DNA of 64,000 bases from Rana temporaria (taxonomy: Eukaryota > Chordata > Amphibia > Anura > Ranidae), in contig NC_053496.1 of assembly GCF_905171775.1 (NCBI RefSeq), positions 177,715,928-177,779,927 of the forward strand, in the 5' to 3' direction. Position numbers and translations under genes: made by a program. The notes beneath the pieces are model-generated. The model did not search any database and was not told the DNA's origin. It worked only from the letters and a program-made list of their open reading frames with translations. Positions 44,868 through 54,851 of the stretch are shown here, piece after piece (the first letter of the stretch is position 1; each line of letters opens with the position of its first letter).

Positions 44868-45154
44868 TTCCCAGCTGTGCTGACATGGAGCTGTCAGGAA
44901 AATAGAAAATTGAATTCAAATACTTACCTTAATTTTCCTTTCCTGACGAGCTTCATGTCAGCACAGAACCCGCCCAGTTAAGTAGTAATAGTTACGAAAC
45001 GCTGAGGCTGTGGTGAGAAAAAAATGTATAGTTAAGTCCTGATTACGTAGGGGGTTGGCGGGGCCTCATCCAGCTGTGCTGACATGGAGCCGTCAGGAAA
45101 GGAAAATATATATTAAAATTTTATATTAGTATTTAAATTCAATTTTCAGTTGTT

Positions 45155-45935
45155 GGGCCTCTCTATGTGATTAGGCGGAAAGTCTCACATATGTGGTATC
45201 ACCATACTAGGGGAAAGTAGTAAAATGCATTTTGGAGTGTAATTCTAAGTGTGACCATACTGTGTATGTTATATTTTAATAATTGACATCTTTGTGTAAA
45301 AAAAAAAAAAAAAGTTTTCTTTTAATATTTTTTAAATATGTGGCAGAAAAATTAAATCCTCAAAAGTGCCTATTAAAAAATACCTTGAGGTGTTTACGCT
45401 CTAAAATGTGGTGGTTTTGTGGGCGTTTCTCCTATCCTGGCACTTTAGTGCCTCAAGAAATGTGACAGATAGTCAGGAAATCAGATGCACAATTTGCCTG
45501 AAGGTGTTCCTGGGATTTTGGGCCCCTCTATGTGTCCAGACAGAACAAAAAGTCCCACACATGTGGTATCCCCATGCTTGTAAAGTGTGGAATAATGTGT
45601 TTTGTGGTGTAATTCTAAGAATACGCATGTTGTGTGTGAGAAATAACTTGTTAAAATGACAACTTTTGTGAAACAAAATCAGATTTTATTTAATTTCTTT
45701 ATTTTCCAGAAAAGAGTGTGGAAAAAATGTACAACATCAAAAATCTCATCCTGCTTCTTACTAAATACTTTGGACTGTCTACTTTACATAAAGATGTCAT
45801 TTGGGGGTATTTGTACTGTCCTGGCATTTTAGAGACTCAAGAATTTAGATATTCAATCAGAACATCGGGATTGATTAATTTTCAATATATACACTATACA
45901 TTGTAGACTTTATAACTTTCACACAGAGTAGATAA
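45155..45935. repeat. Dispersed repeat block 3' of gene D
   Basis: Same family as 14215-14965 and continuous here. It includes the TTAA-type empty site area near 45275-45285. Confidence 0.6.
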
Positions 45936-46535
45936 TATACACCGATTTGCTTTTTAATTTACCAAAGAAATGTAGAAAAATAAATGTTGCCCTAAATTTA
46001 TGAAGAAAGATTATTTACTTGTATTATTTTTATATAAAAAAAAATAAAACAATTTTCTATTATATATTAAAAGCGGTGAAAAATCAAAACTAAAAGAAAG
46101 CTTTACATGTCTCAAAAAAATGATATAAAATTATTTTGGGTACAGTGTTGTATGACCGAGTAATTGTCAGTCAAATTATCACTGTGCTGGAATCTAAAGA
46201 ATGGCGTATACAGGAAGGGGGAATAACATGACGGTCTTCAAGTGGTTAACAAACAATAAAAACTAAGATAGAATCTAAATAAAAACCTTTATAAATGAAG
46301 ATAATAAACCATAAAGTGTATTTATTCTTTGTTGGACTAATGAGAAGCCGGCTTCTTCAGTAAAACATAAAAAGAACAATAATGTACAGAAACCGACATC
46401 AACCAATAAGAAGTGTTGTCCATGTCTTGTCATATCTGGCCATGTACTAGCTCAGATCTATCAAACCGAACCTGAAAAACATTCAATATATTCTGCCCCT
46501 CCCCCAACACATCACTGTTATCATGAGAAAGGTTG
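45936..46535 (-). other. Gene D 3' flank
   Basis: Conserved with the flanks of B, C and E, but missing a segment near 46440 (the GTGCGGTCTGTG block present in the others). Confidence 0.5.
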
Positions 46536-47848
46536 TTATCTCTTGTGAGTTCTCTGGTGATACACAAGGTTTCCTTTCTGAATGAAAGATTTCCCGCACT
46601 CTGAGCATGAATAGGGACGCTCACCCGTGTGAATCTTCTGGTGTCTAATAAGATTTGTTTTATTAGGGAACCCTTTCCCGCACTCTGAGCATGAATAAGG
46701 ACGCTCACCCGTGTGAATCTTCTGGTGTCTAATAAGTTTTGTTTTATTAGGAAACCCTTTCCCGCACTCTGAGCATGAATAAGGACGCTCACCCGTGTGA
46801 ATCTTCTGGTGTCCAATAAGATTTATTTTATTAGGGAACCCTTTCCCGCACTCGGAGCATGAATAAGGACGCTCACCCGTGTGAACGCTCTGGTGATACA
46901 CAAGATTCGCTTTCGACGTGAAAGATTTTCCGCACTCTGAACATGAATGTCCCTCACCCGTGTGAGTTCTCTGGTGATACTTAAGGCTTCCGTTCGACCT
47001 GAAGGATTTCCCACACTCTGAACATGAATAAGGACGCTCACCTGTGTGAATTCTCTGGTGATGCACAAGTTCTCCTTTCAGTGAGAAAGATTTCCCGCAC
47101 TCTGAACATGAATATGGACGCTCACCCGTGTGATGCTTCTTGTGTATATCGAATGAATATTTCCGTTTGAAACATTTCCCACACTCTGGGCATGTATAAG
47201 GACGCTCGCCCGTGTGATCTCTCTGGTGCACGAGAAGTTGTGCTTTCTCAATGAAACCTTTCCCACACTCAGAACATGAATAGGGACGCTTCCCCGTATG
47301 AAGCATCTGGTGTCTAATAACATGTGTTTTCTGAGTGAAACATTTCCCGCACTCTGAACATGAGAAGGGACGCTCACCCGTGTGACTGTACCGGTGTGTA
47401 AGAAGACTTTGGTTGTCAGTGAAACATTTACCACATTCTGAGCATGAAAATTCACCTGTGTGACTTCTTTTGTGTATAATAAGGCTTCCTTTCACAGTGA
47501 AACATTTCCCGCACTCTGAACATGAATAAGGACGCTCCCCCGTGTGACTTCTTTGATGTATAGAAAGTTTTGTTTTCTGAGGGAAACATTTCCCACACTC
47601 TGAACATGAATAGGGATTCTCGCCTGTGTGAATTTTTTTATGTTTAAGAAGGTCTCTCTTATTTGTGAAAAGTTTCCCACACACTGAACATGACAATGAC
47701 CTCTCTTCTGTGTGATCTCCTTCCTGCCCTGAAGAAGATTCCTTGGGAATAGACGGATCTATTAAAGTATTTATACTGTGAGATTTTAGAGTCCTGGTAT
47801 GTGATTTATCAGAAGATTCCTCAGACGTATTCCGGACATTATGGTCAT
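46536..47848 (-). CDS. Gene D last exon: 14-finger C2H2 zinc-finger protein
   Basis: Acceptor CTCAGCAG, 2-nt start, DHNVRNTSEESSDKSH linker, 14 fingers, stop at 46536-46538. Fingers 11, 12 and 13 are almost the same (PNKINLIGHQKIH, PNKTKLIRHQKIH, PNKTNLIRHQKIH). The linker between fingers 3 and 4 is short (HTGEFSC), and that between 9 and 10 lacks one residue (HTGEGHSC). Zinc ligands are complete. Upstream in-phase exons are acidic 53118-53259, NPPERCP 53362-53459 and KRAB-like 53576-53711. The intron before the ZNF exon is 5.3 kb and full of transposons. Confidence 0.9.
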
Positions 47849-47924
47849 CTGCTGAGAAACAATTTTACAATAAATGTTAGAGGAATTATTGGAATCTTGT
47901 ATTCAGGAGTCATATATGTTGGTC

Positions 47925-48060
47925 CCGCACTAAGAGCTCCTTTCACATTGAGATGCTTGAAAAACGCCTTAAAAACTCCCAGCGCTATTGTCGCTTTAGA
48001 GCTAAAATGAGGGCACCGCGCAGGAGATTTTAAGGCGTTTTTGAAGCATTGGCATTAACA
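47925..48060. repeat. Inverted CGCTTGAAAAACGCC-type block in gene D intron
   Basis: GAAAAACGCCTTAAAA and its complement TTTTAAGGCGTTTTTGAAGC form an inverted pair, duplicated in gene E at 58868-58995. It may be the end of the transposon that encodes the fragment at 48179. Confidence 0.5.
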
Positions 48061-48061
48061 A

Positions 48062-48140
48062 CCCCTCCCCCTACATCACTTCCTGTGCACTCCCTACATC
48101 ACTTCCTGTGCACTCCCTACATCACTTCCTGTGCACTTCC
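48062..48140 (+). repeat. 23-bp tandem repeat with ETS-like motif
   Basis: CTACATCACTTCCTGTGCA repeats at 48071, 48094 and 48117. Gene E has an expanded version at 59018-59130. Confidence 0.85.
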
Positions 48141-48178
48141 TTGTATTTGGTGGAGGGGAGAGAGGGAACACAGAGAAG

Positions 48179-48373
48179 ATGGAGTTTGCTCAGCTGCTGT
48201 TTGTGTTTCTCTATAGGGAAAATATCCTTAAACAGAGGCAGCGACGTCTCTTTTGGGTTCATCCCACCCTACAAGAGCGCTCCTCAAGAGGGACATTTAT
48301 GATGTTTTATCAGGACTTGAGTGTGACCCTGAAAGTTCTGAAATTACACTCAGATGAGCATTGCAACGCAAGT
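48179..48373 (+). pseudogene. Plus-strand fragment, possibly Harbinger transposase N terminus
   Basis: ATG at 48179 opens MEFAQLLFVFLYRENILKQR, then QRRLFWVHPTLQERSSRGTF and MMFYQDLSVTLKVLKLHSDE before running into minisatellite. The R-x-W/F-W-V-H-P...G-x-F pattern resembles the start of PIF/Harbinger-type transposases. No catalytic region follows. Gene E has the same fragment at 59181. Function assignment is tentative. Confidence 0.4.
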
Positions 48374-48374
48374 A

Positions 48375-48715
48375 GAAATTTCCCAGTCCCACTAGTTCCA
48401 ATCCTAACCCTAATCCCAGTCCCACTAGTCCCAATGCCTCAATCCCAGTCCCACTAGTCCCAATCCTAATCCCAGTCCCACTAGTCCCAATCCCCCAACC
48501 CTAATCCTACTCCCAATCCTTAACCTAATCCCAGTCACACTAGTCACAATCCCACAACCCTAATCCCAATCTCACTAGTCCCAATCCTAATCCCAATTCC
48601 CCAATCCTAACCATAATCACAGTCTCAACCCTAACTCCACATCCTTAATTCCAGTCCCACTAGTCCCAATCCCCCAACCCTAATCCCAGTCCCAATCCTC
48701 ATCCCACTTATCCCT
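48375..48715 (+). repeat. Telomere-like minisatellite, C-rich strand, gene D intron
   Basis: Irregular units of CCCTAATCCCAGTCCCACT and AGTCCCAATCCTAA, including CCCTAA steps. The complementary orientation follows from 48745. Confidence 0.85.
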
Positions 48716-48744
48716 TTCACATATAAATTTTAAACTTCACAGCA

Positions 48745-49227
48745 GGGTTAAGGGATTGGGACTGGGATTAGGGTAAGGGACTAGTAGGACTGGGATTAGG
48801 GTTGGGTGATTGGGACTAAGATTAGGGTTATTGTTGGGGGTTTGGGACTAGGATTAAGGGATTGGGACTAGTGGGACTGGGATTAAGGTTAGTGTTGGGG
48901 GATTGGGACTAGGATTAGTGTTGGGAGTATTGGGATTAGGATTAGTGTTGGGATTAGTGGGACTGGGATTTGGGTTAGTGTTGGGGGATTGGGAGTAGTG
49001 GGACTGGGATTAAGGTTGAGGGATTGGGAGTAGTGATACTGGGATTAGGGTTAGTGTTTTGGGATTTGGGTTAGTGTTGGGGGATTGGGAGTAGTGGGAC
49101 TGGGATTAAGGTTGAGGGATTGGGAGTAGTGATACTGGGATTAGGGTTAGTGTTTTGGGATTAGGGTTAGTGTTGGGGGATTGGGAGTAGTGGGACTGGG
49201 ATTAAGGTTGGGGGATTGGGAGTAGTA
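48745..49227 (+). repeat. Telomere-like minisatellite, G-rich strand, gene D intron
   Basis: Units of GGGATTAGGGTTAGTGTTGG and GGGATTGGGAGTAGTGGGAC. Frequent runs of three to five G give strong G-quadruplex potential. The array continues at 51571-51925 after the LTR. Confidence 0.85.
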
Positions 49228-51570
49228 TGTAACGGAATGGCCCGTGACACCCAGAGACTTTGGAAGGATGAGGGGTACTCCTGTGCCAGCATCACTAATA
49301 AATCTTGGGTCTAGGGTCACCCTGTGTCCCTTTTGGGCATAGGGTGACTGAGAAATATTAGTTAGAAATTACATGAGATGGGACATTACTATTAATTCAT
49401 ATATTGAGCCAGGAAATAAGCGACATATGTTGGATTGTTTTAGCATGGACAGTAATCCACAATACATTCCTTAATGTCTGCAAAGAACTAATATTCTGAC
49501 CCTACCGGTCAATAATGACTCATTCCTCTGTGTAGCACAGGCTGTTGAGCGAGTGAGAAACTTATATAGCGCAAAACACATGCGAACTGAATCGCCTCTG
49601 GGCGCTTGGTATGCATTCCCTAGGCCCTCAGAAGAGATGGGTCTTGATCTTTCTCCTGAAGGCCAGGTGGTTTACCTCCAATCGGATGGTGGTTGGTAGA
49701 GCGTTCCATAGTCTGGGTCCTTGGACTGCAAATCTTCGTTCTCCTTTGGACTTGTATCTGGCTTTGGGTATCTGGAGTAGATTTTGGTTGGTGGATCGCA
49801 GAATGCGATTGGTGTTATGAGCTTTTAGTTTCTCGCATAGATATTGGGGAGCGTTTCCTTGAATACACTTATTCGTTAGACAGAGAGCTTTAAAAGTGAT
49901 TCTGTCTTTTACTGGCAACCAATGAAGGGATCTCAGTGAAGGTGAGATTGATTCCCATGTTTTTTTCCCAGTCACAAGTCTAGCGGCCGTATTTTGAACG
50001 ACTTGCAGACGAGTGATTTGGTATTTTGGGAGTCCGAGATAGAGGGCATTTGCATAGTCAAGTCTGGAGTTGATAAGTGTCCCCACCACGACTGCAATGT
50101 CTTTTTTTGGGATAAAGGGAGTGAGTCTGCGTAGAAGGCGCAGCAGATGGTGCGATCCCCTGACTAGTGACCCTATTTGTGCATCCATTGTCATGTAGGT
50201 GTCGAAGATGACTCAGAGACTTTTGACTTTGGTGCTAGGGGTGATGGATTGACCCAGAATGGGCGGGGCGTCCATGTTGTTGCGGGATGAATCTTCCGAT
50301 TGGCCTGAAACAGGAGAAGTTCTGTTTTTGAGCCATTGAGTTTAAGGTAACTCTTTGTCATCCACTTTTCTATCATAATAAGGCATTTCTCTAGACCGAG
50401 ATAATGATCCTTTTTGTTGCAGATGCGAAAATACAGTTGTGTGTCATCTGCATAAGAGTGGTAAAGTAACTTCTGGTTGCTGATGATTTCAAAAAGCAGG
50501 CAGAGATAGATATTGAAAAGAACAGGCGACAATGGGGATCCCTGGGGGACTCCGCATGACACCGTGCGTTTTTCAGAAGTGAAAGGGCCCAATTTCACTA
50601 TTTGTGATCGGTTTTCCAAGAAGGAGAACCACGATAAATCACATTCCGCAACTCCGGCTACTTCAACTAGCCGTGTCAGCAATAATTTGTGGTCTACCGT
50701 ATCAAAATCTGCGCTTAGGTCCAGCAGTACTAGAAGACAAGATTCTCCTTCGTCTGCGGCCTCTAGAGCATGATCCCATATTTTGAGCAGTGCTGTTTCT
50801 GTCCCGTGACCCAGACAGAAACCGGACTGGAATGGGTCAAGTAATTTATGGGTGTCTAAGTGATGTTGTAGCTGTTGTACAACTTCTTTCTCCATTACCT
50901 TGGAGAAGACATTCAGGCCTGTTATGGGGCGACGGTGATTAGGGTCTTGAGGGTGTTTTTTTTTATAATTGATTTGATTAGACCTCGTTTCAGCAAGGGT
51001 GGCACCACGCCCTCCTTGAATGACTGGTTTATGAGCTGTATGATAGCTGGAGCCAAAATATCGGCACATTCTTTCAGCAGTTTAGTGGGGATGATATCAT
51101 GTTGAGATGGTAATTGAGTCTGTACTGGGGTGAGGTGGATTTGAGCTTGGTAGACAGCCTGGCTCCTCAAAGACCTTTCATTAAGTATGCTAATACGGTT
51201 TCATGTGTGGAATTTGACTTCTCAGCTGTAGTAATTAGGTCATGTTAAATCGGTGCCCAAAACGTCTGACATAGAAATGTGTATTCTGCAGGTGAATCAC
51301 TTATTGTCGGAGACGGAATGTCTGGGGAATAATTAGCTCAATGGGATTTCATTGTCTAAGAGAGTGTGTATTGAAGTGATGTGTGGGTGGAGAGTTCTTT
51401 TCTTCCTTTGATTACTGTAACATGTTGTACTGTATATAAGACTGAGAGTTACCATTAAAAGTGTTCATTCATTTTGAAACCAGAGCTTGTGTTGTCTCGG
51501 TTATTCTGGGAAATGGAATGGAAAGCTGTGGTTGATGGAAGGGAAATCGTAAACGGTGGTGACCGTTACA
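49228..51570. mobile_element. Solo LTR of the 39713 family, containing a nested LINE
   Basis: It begins TGTAACGG and ends CCGTTACA. The flanks are TAGTA (49223-49227) and TAGTG (51571-51575), a 5-bp duplication with one difference. GGGCATAGGGTGACTGAGAA matches GGGGCATAGGATGACTGAGA of the other LTR. A TATA-like GTATATAAGACTG lies near 51433. The middle, about 49540-51180, is a minus-strand LINE. Confidence 0.75.
49540..51180 (-). mobile_element. CR1/L2-Rex-like LINE fragment nested in the LTR
   Basis: The minus strand encodes reverse transcriptase motifs NHRRPITGLNVFSKVMEK, LLVLLDLSADFDTVDHK, CGVPQGSPLSPVLFNIYL and YADDTQLYF. After a frameshift near 50190 come LINSRLDYANALYLGLPKYQ and SLRSLHWLPVKDRITFKAL. 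The pattern fits the CR1/L2/Rex side of the Jockey superfamily. Its 3' end carries TTTTGCGCTATATAAG (minus strand). 5' truncated. Confidence 0.85.
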
Positions 51571-51925
51571 TAGTGGTACTGGGATTAGGGTTAGTGTTGG
51601 GGGATTGGGACTGGGATTAAGGTTGGGGGATTGGGACTGGGATTAGGGTTGTTGCTGGGGGATTGGGACTAGGATTAGTGTTAGGGTTGGGGGATTGGGA
51701 CCAGTGGGACTGTAATTAGGTTTAGGGATTGGGACAATTGGGAATGGGATTATTTTTGGGAGTAGTGGGACTGGTATTAGGGTTATTGCTGGGGGATTGG
51801 GACTAGGATTAGTGTTGGGGGATTGGGAGTAGTAGGACTGGGATTAGGATTAGTGTTGGGGGATTGGGAGTAGTGGGACTGGGATTAGGATTAGTGTTGG
51901 GGATTGGGACTGGGATTAGGGTTCA
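51571..51925 (+). repeat. Telomere-like minisatellite, G-rich, right part
   Basis: Continuation of the 48745-49227 array on the far side of the LTR insertion, with the same GGGATTAG and TTGGGGGATTGGGA units. Confidence 0.85.
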
Positions 51926-51939
51926 AAACAAATAATGCT

Positions 51940-52660
51940 ACACTAAATGTATCCAACCTCTTAGTGTATCAATTCTCCTGTTCCAATATGAGTGCCAACA
52001 TAATAACATGTGAACACACAAAACACAGATTTGAGGATTTGTGAAGATTTAACAAGTTACAACTTTTTTCTGCCATCATTCATTAATTAACTATTTTCAT
52101 GCACTCAAGCACGGGATATTATTATAAGAAGAAATATAGATGAATGTATTATATTATTGTATGTTCACATGTTATGTTGGCACTCATATTGGAACAGGAG
52201 AACTGATACACTAATGCCGCGTACACACGGTCGGAATTTCCGACAACAAATGTTCGATGGGAGCTTGTTTTCGGACATTCCGAACGTGTGTAGGCTCCAT
52301 CGGACATTTGCTGTCGGAATTTCCGACAACAAAAACAGAGCTGGTTCTCACATTTTCCGACAACATAACATGTTGTCGGAAATTCTGAGCGTGTGTACAA
52401 AATTCCACGCATGCTCGGAATCAAGCAGAAGAGCCGCACTGGCTATCGAACTTAATTTTTCTCGGCTCATCGTAGGTGTTGTACGTCTCCGCGTTCTTGA
52501 CGTTCGCAATTTCCGACTAAATTTGTGTGACCGTGTGTATGTAAGACAAGTTTGAGCCAACATTCCATCGGAAAAATATCCACCGTTTTGTTTTCGGAAT
52601 GTCCGATCGTCTGTATGCGGCATAAGAGGTTGGATATAATTATTAACACTAGCGAAGCAT
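51940..52660. mobile_element. Foldback element with an MITE in one arm
   Basis: The left arm (about 51948-52010) is the complement of 52160-52214 joined to 52623-52655. The left arm has CCAACCTCTTAGTGTATC, the empty counterpart of the site that carries the MITE at 52215-52622 in the right arm. Gene E holds the right arm at 59700-60200. Family unknown. Confidence 0.7.
52215..52622. mobile_element. TGCCGCGTACACACGG MITE, 408 bp, gene D intron
   Basis: TAA lies on both sides (52212-52214 and 52623-52625), and the opposite arm shows one TAA. The ends are TGCCGCGTACACACGGTCGG and GTCTGTATGCGGCA. Internal words TCCGACAACA repeat in both directions. PIF/Harbinger-like. Confidence 0.88.
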
Positions 52661-53099
52661 TAGTACGTACGTCCGGCGTAAGTTTACCCCTCATAAAGCA
52701 GGGGTAAGTCATGTTAGTGTATGGACGTCGGAACAGCCGTCGGATTTTACGTTGTTTGCGTAAGTGGTACGTGAATGGGGCTGGGCGTAGGTTATGTTCA
52801 CATCGAAAGCATTGAGCCAACGTATCTTGGGAAAATTTTTGCGACGTGATTGCGCGCATGCGCCGTTCGTTTGGCCATGCATTTACATGGGGTCACGGTT
52901 AATTTTAATAAAACACGCCCACTGCCTTGCTACTTTGAATTAGGCGGGCTTACACCAGCCATTTTACATTACACCGACGCAAGAAAGGGAGCAAGTGCTT
53001 TGTGAATACAGTACGAGCCTCTCTATGTTACGTCGGCGTATGGCATATCAGATGCGCTACGCTGCTCTAAAGATAAGCCAATCTCTCTGAATCTGGCCC
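52660..53099. mobile_element. Right part of a Harbinger-like element, gene D
   Basis: It ends GAATCTGGCCC directly before TTAGTGTTTATTACTT, the same TTA site used by the element at 5228-6650 in gene 0. The left end is missing or fused to the foldback element. It contains ACGTCGGCGTATGGC and no coding sequence. Confidence 0.65.
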
Positions 53100-53117
53100 T
53101 TAGTGTTTATTACTTAC

Positions 53118-53259
53118 TTGTGTCCATATGTAGAGAAGATTCCTCCTGTTTACTTTTCATAATCATCTCCCCCTCCTCCATAGACTGCTGATCTCCACTC
53201 ACCAACCTCTCTTCTTCTTCCTCTTTATACTCAACTTTGATGTCTTTTAGTTCTTCACC
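53118..53259 (-). CDS. Gene D acidic linker exon
   Basis: 142 bp, open, acceptor TTTAG, donor GTAAGT. It encodes GEELKDIKVEYKEEEEERLV and SGDQQSMEEGEMIMKSK. Phase 0 in, 1 out. Confidence 0.8.
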
Positions 53260-53361
53260 CTAAACCCCAAAGATGATAGAATACTTGTATAAAAAGGAAC
53301 TAGTCACAAAGAAGAATGTCCTCTCATACATTTTGAGTTCTAGTTGCTCAGTCCCACCTAC

Positions 53362-53459
53362 CTGATGATGGTGAGGGATGGTGTGATCTTCCTGTGTGGA
53401 ATCCCGGGAATACAGAGGATGGGGACATCTCTCTGGTGGGTTCCCATTACTGGATTCAT
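53362..53459 (-). CDS. Gene D NPPERCP exon
   Basis: 98 bp, intact splice sites. The first complete codon is GAA rather than GGA, giving ESSNGNPPERCPHPLYSRD, then STQEDHTIPHHHQ. Confidence 0.78.
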
Positions 53460-53575
53460 CTGTAGGAAACACACACACTGACTGAATACATTGCTTCTAT
53501 GTGTTTATCAGATGATGGGGGATCTAGGTGGACCCTCCGTACTGCTCTCTCCTTTACAATAAAGTCTCCTCTTAC

Positions 53576-53711
53576 CCGGTGATGTGAGGGGCGGCTGATT
53601 CTCCATCATGACGTCCTTGTAGAAAACCTTGTGTCCTTCTAAATACTCCCACTCCTCCCAGTTGCTGGGTGTTAATGGATCACCAGATATTTTCTTCACC
53701 ACTTAACAATC
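53576..53711 (-). pseudogene. Gene D KRAB-like exon with TAA at codon 3
   Basis: 136 bp. It starts GAT-TGT-TAA (stop at 53703-53705). The rest is open: KKISGDPLTPSNWEEWEYL, EGHKVFYKDVMMENQPPL and the donor GTAAGAG. Except for the stop it is as well preserved as in gene B. DL to VF is the main change in the A box. Confidence 0.7.
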
Positions 53712-53845
53712 CTGTGTAAAGATAAAAAAGTAATAACAGTGATCACCAAAAATGTCCCAGAATCCTCCTCACCTCTCTGATCAGGATTGTATTTTATTAA
53801 TAGAAATACAAATTATGTCATATGACCTCTCAACATCTTATTCAC

Positions 53846-54132
53846 CTCTTTCTGATATATACAGGACTCTTTTCGATGGACAGATAACAAACTCAGAATT
53901 ATCTGTACTGTACTGGTATGAATGATGTATCAGGTCTATAAACCAGAGGCTCTGGATGGACAGTTGGATAAATGGCTCTATATTTAGGATGTATCTATGT
54001 AAATATTACAATCCTCTATATAAGTGTATATCAGCATCTTCTGGAGATAAAAGACATCACAGTGACTATGGAGGAAGAGGACGGACATGACGGGGGGGGG
54101 TTACTGGGTGTAAATAGAAAATATCTTATTAC
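53846..54132 (-). other. Gene D intron with possible exon 2 and one 63-bp unit
   Basis: The minus strand has a conserved block ending CAGAAAGAG before GTGAATAA (donor 53844-53845), equivalent to 41470-41520. One 63-bp satellite unit is at 53935-54000. Confidence 0.35.
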
Positions 54133-54275
54133 CTCCTCTATCGGTTGCAGGAATATCTTCCTCCACTTCCAGCACGCTTTCTACTCTGAAGATGACATCA
54201 CTTCCTGTCTGTAGATTACATTTCCTGTCTGTGTTGACATCACTTCCTGTTTTGTATCTTCTATCACTTCCTGTC
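54133..54275 (-). promoter_or_regulatory. Gene D noncoding exon 1 and ETS-type promoter
   Basis: The exon 1 donor GTAATA is at 54131-54132. CAGGAAGT/CAGGAAAT motifs on the minus strand lie at about 54199, 54219, 54241 and 54265. Confidence 0.55.
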
Positions 54276-54395
54276 CCTGCTTTCCATGGACAATAACCAC
54301 CTTGTGGAGAAAATACGCACTGCAGCCGATGTTTTTAAAAACTTTGACAGATGATTCTTGATTTTTTTTCTTTAGCTTTGTTGCTTAAAGTGAAA

Positions 54396-54810
54396 CTTTA
54401 GTCAGAAAATTAGGTCCTGCTAGATCACCTGTAGGATGGCCCCTTTTGCACACACAGCTATATAAATTATTAAAAATAAGTGCGTACACTGTTTAAAATC
54501 TAGTAATATACCATCTATTGTAAAGCGCTGCGTAAACTGTTGGCACTATATAAATTCTGTATAATAATCTCACCCTTCTCTGCACATGCTCATTTGCTCT
54601 CTATTTTCAGGCATGGTGCAGAATTTTTAGAGGACAAAATAAATGTCCAATGTAAATTGTCTCCAGCATTGCTCCTATTTTTTCTGGTCAGAGGCGGCCA
54701 TTTTGCTGAAGCTCAGAGCCGCCTCTGACCAGAAAAAATAGGAGCAATGCTGGAGACAATTTACATTGGACATTTATTTTGGTAGCATAATTATTCATGT
54801 GGAATGTATG
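54396..54810. mobile_element. AAAGTGGAAC TTAA element upstream of gene D, right end lost
   Basis: It starts after TTAA (54392-54395) with AGTGAAACTTTAGTC and contains TTGGCACTATATAAATTCTG. Its middle is converted into a perfect hairpin at 54636-54780. The right end is replaced by an MITE scrap and DIRS copy 2. Confidence 0.7.
54636..54780. repeat. Perfect 63-bp inverted repeat with 19-bp loop
   Basis: The left arm 54636-54698 and right arm 54718-54780 are exact reverse complements. The loop is 54699-54717. In genes B and C the same place is not palindromic, and the sequence left of the right arm is replaced here by its inverted copy. Confidence 0.95.
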
Positions 54811-54851
54811 GGCTAGATTCAGAAAGAATTTACATCGGCGTATCTATTGAT

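Larger units (their letters stand above)
42797..45150 (+). mobile_element. DIRS-type tyrosine-recombinase retrotransposon, copy 1 (5' truncated)
   Basis: Reverse transcriptase, RNase H and tyrosine recombinase domains follow in the order typical of DIRS elements. After the recombinase stop come inverted terminal sequences: AGCTGTGCTGACATGGAGC (about 44873) and its complement CTTCATGTCAGCACAG (about 44951), with a further copy near 45075. There is no LTR and no target duplication, as expected for DIRS. A second, shorter copy is at 54852-56026. Confidence 0.85.

Noticed and set aside
48375..49227. True interstitial telomere
   Set aside because: TTAGGG steps are present but mixed with GGGATTG and GTGGGACT units. 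It is better called a telomere-like minisatellite.
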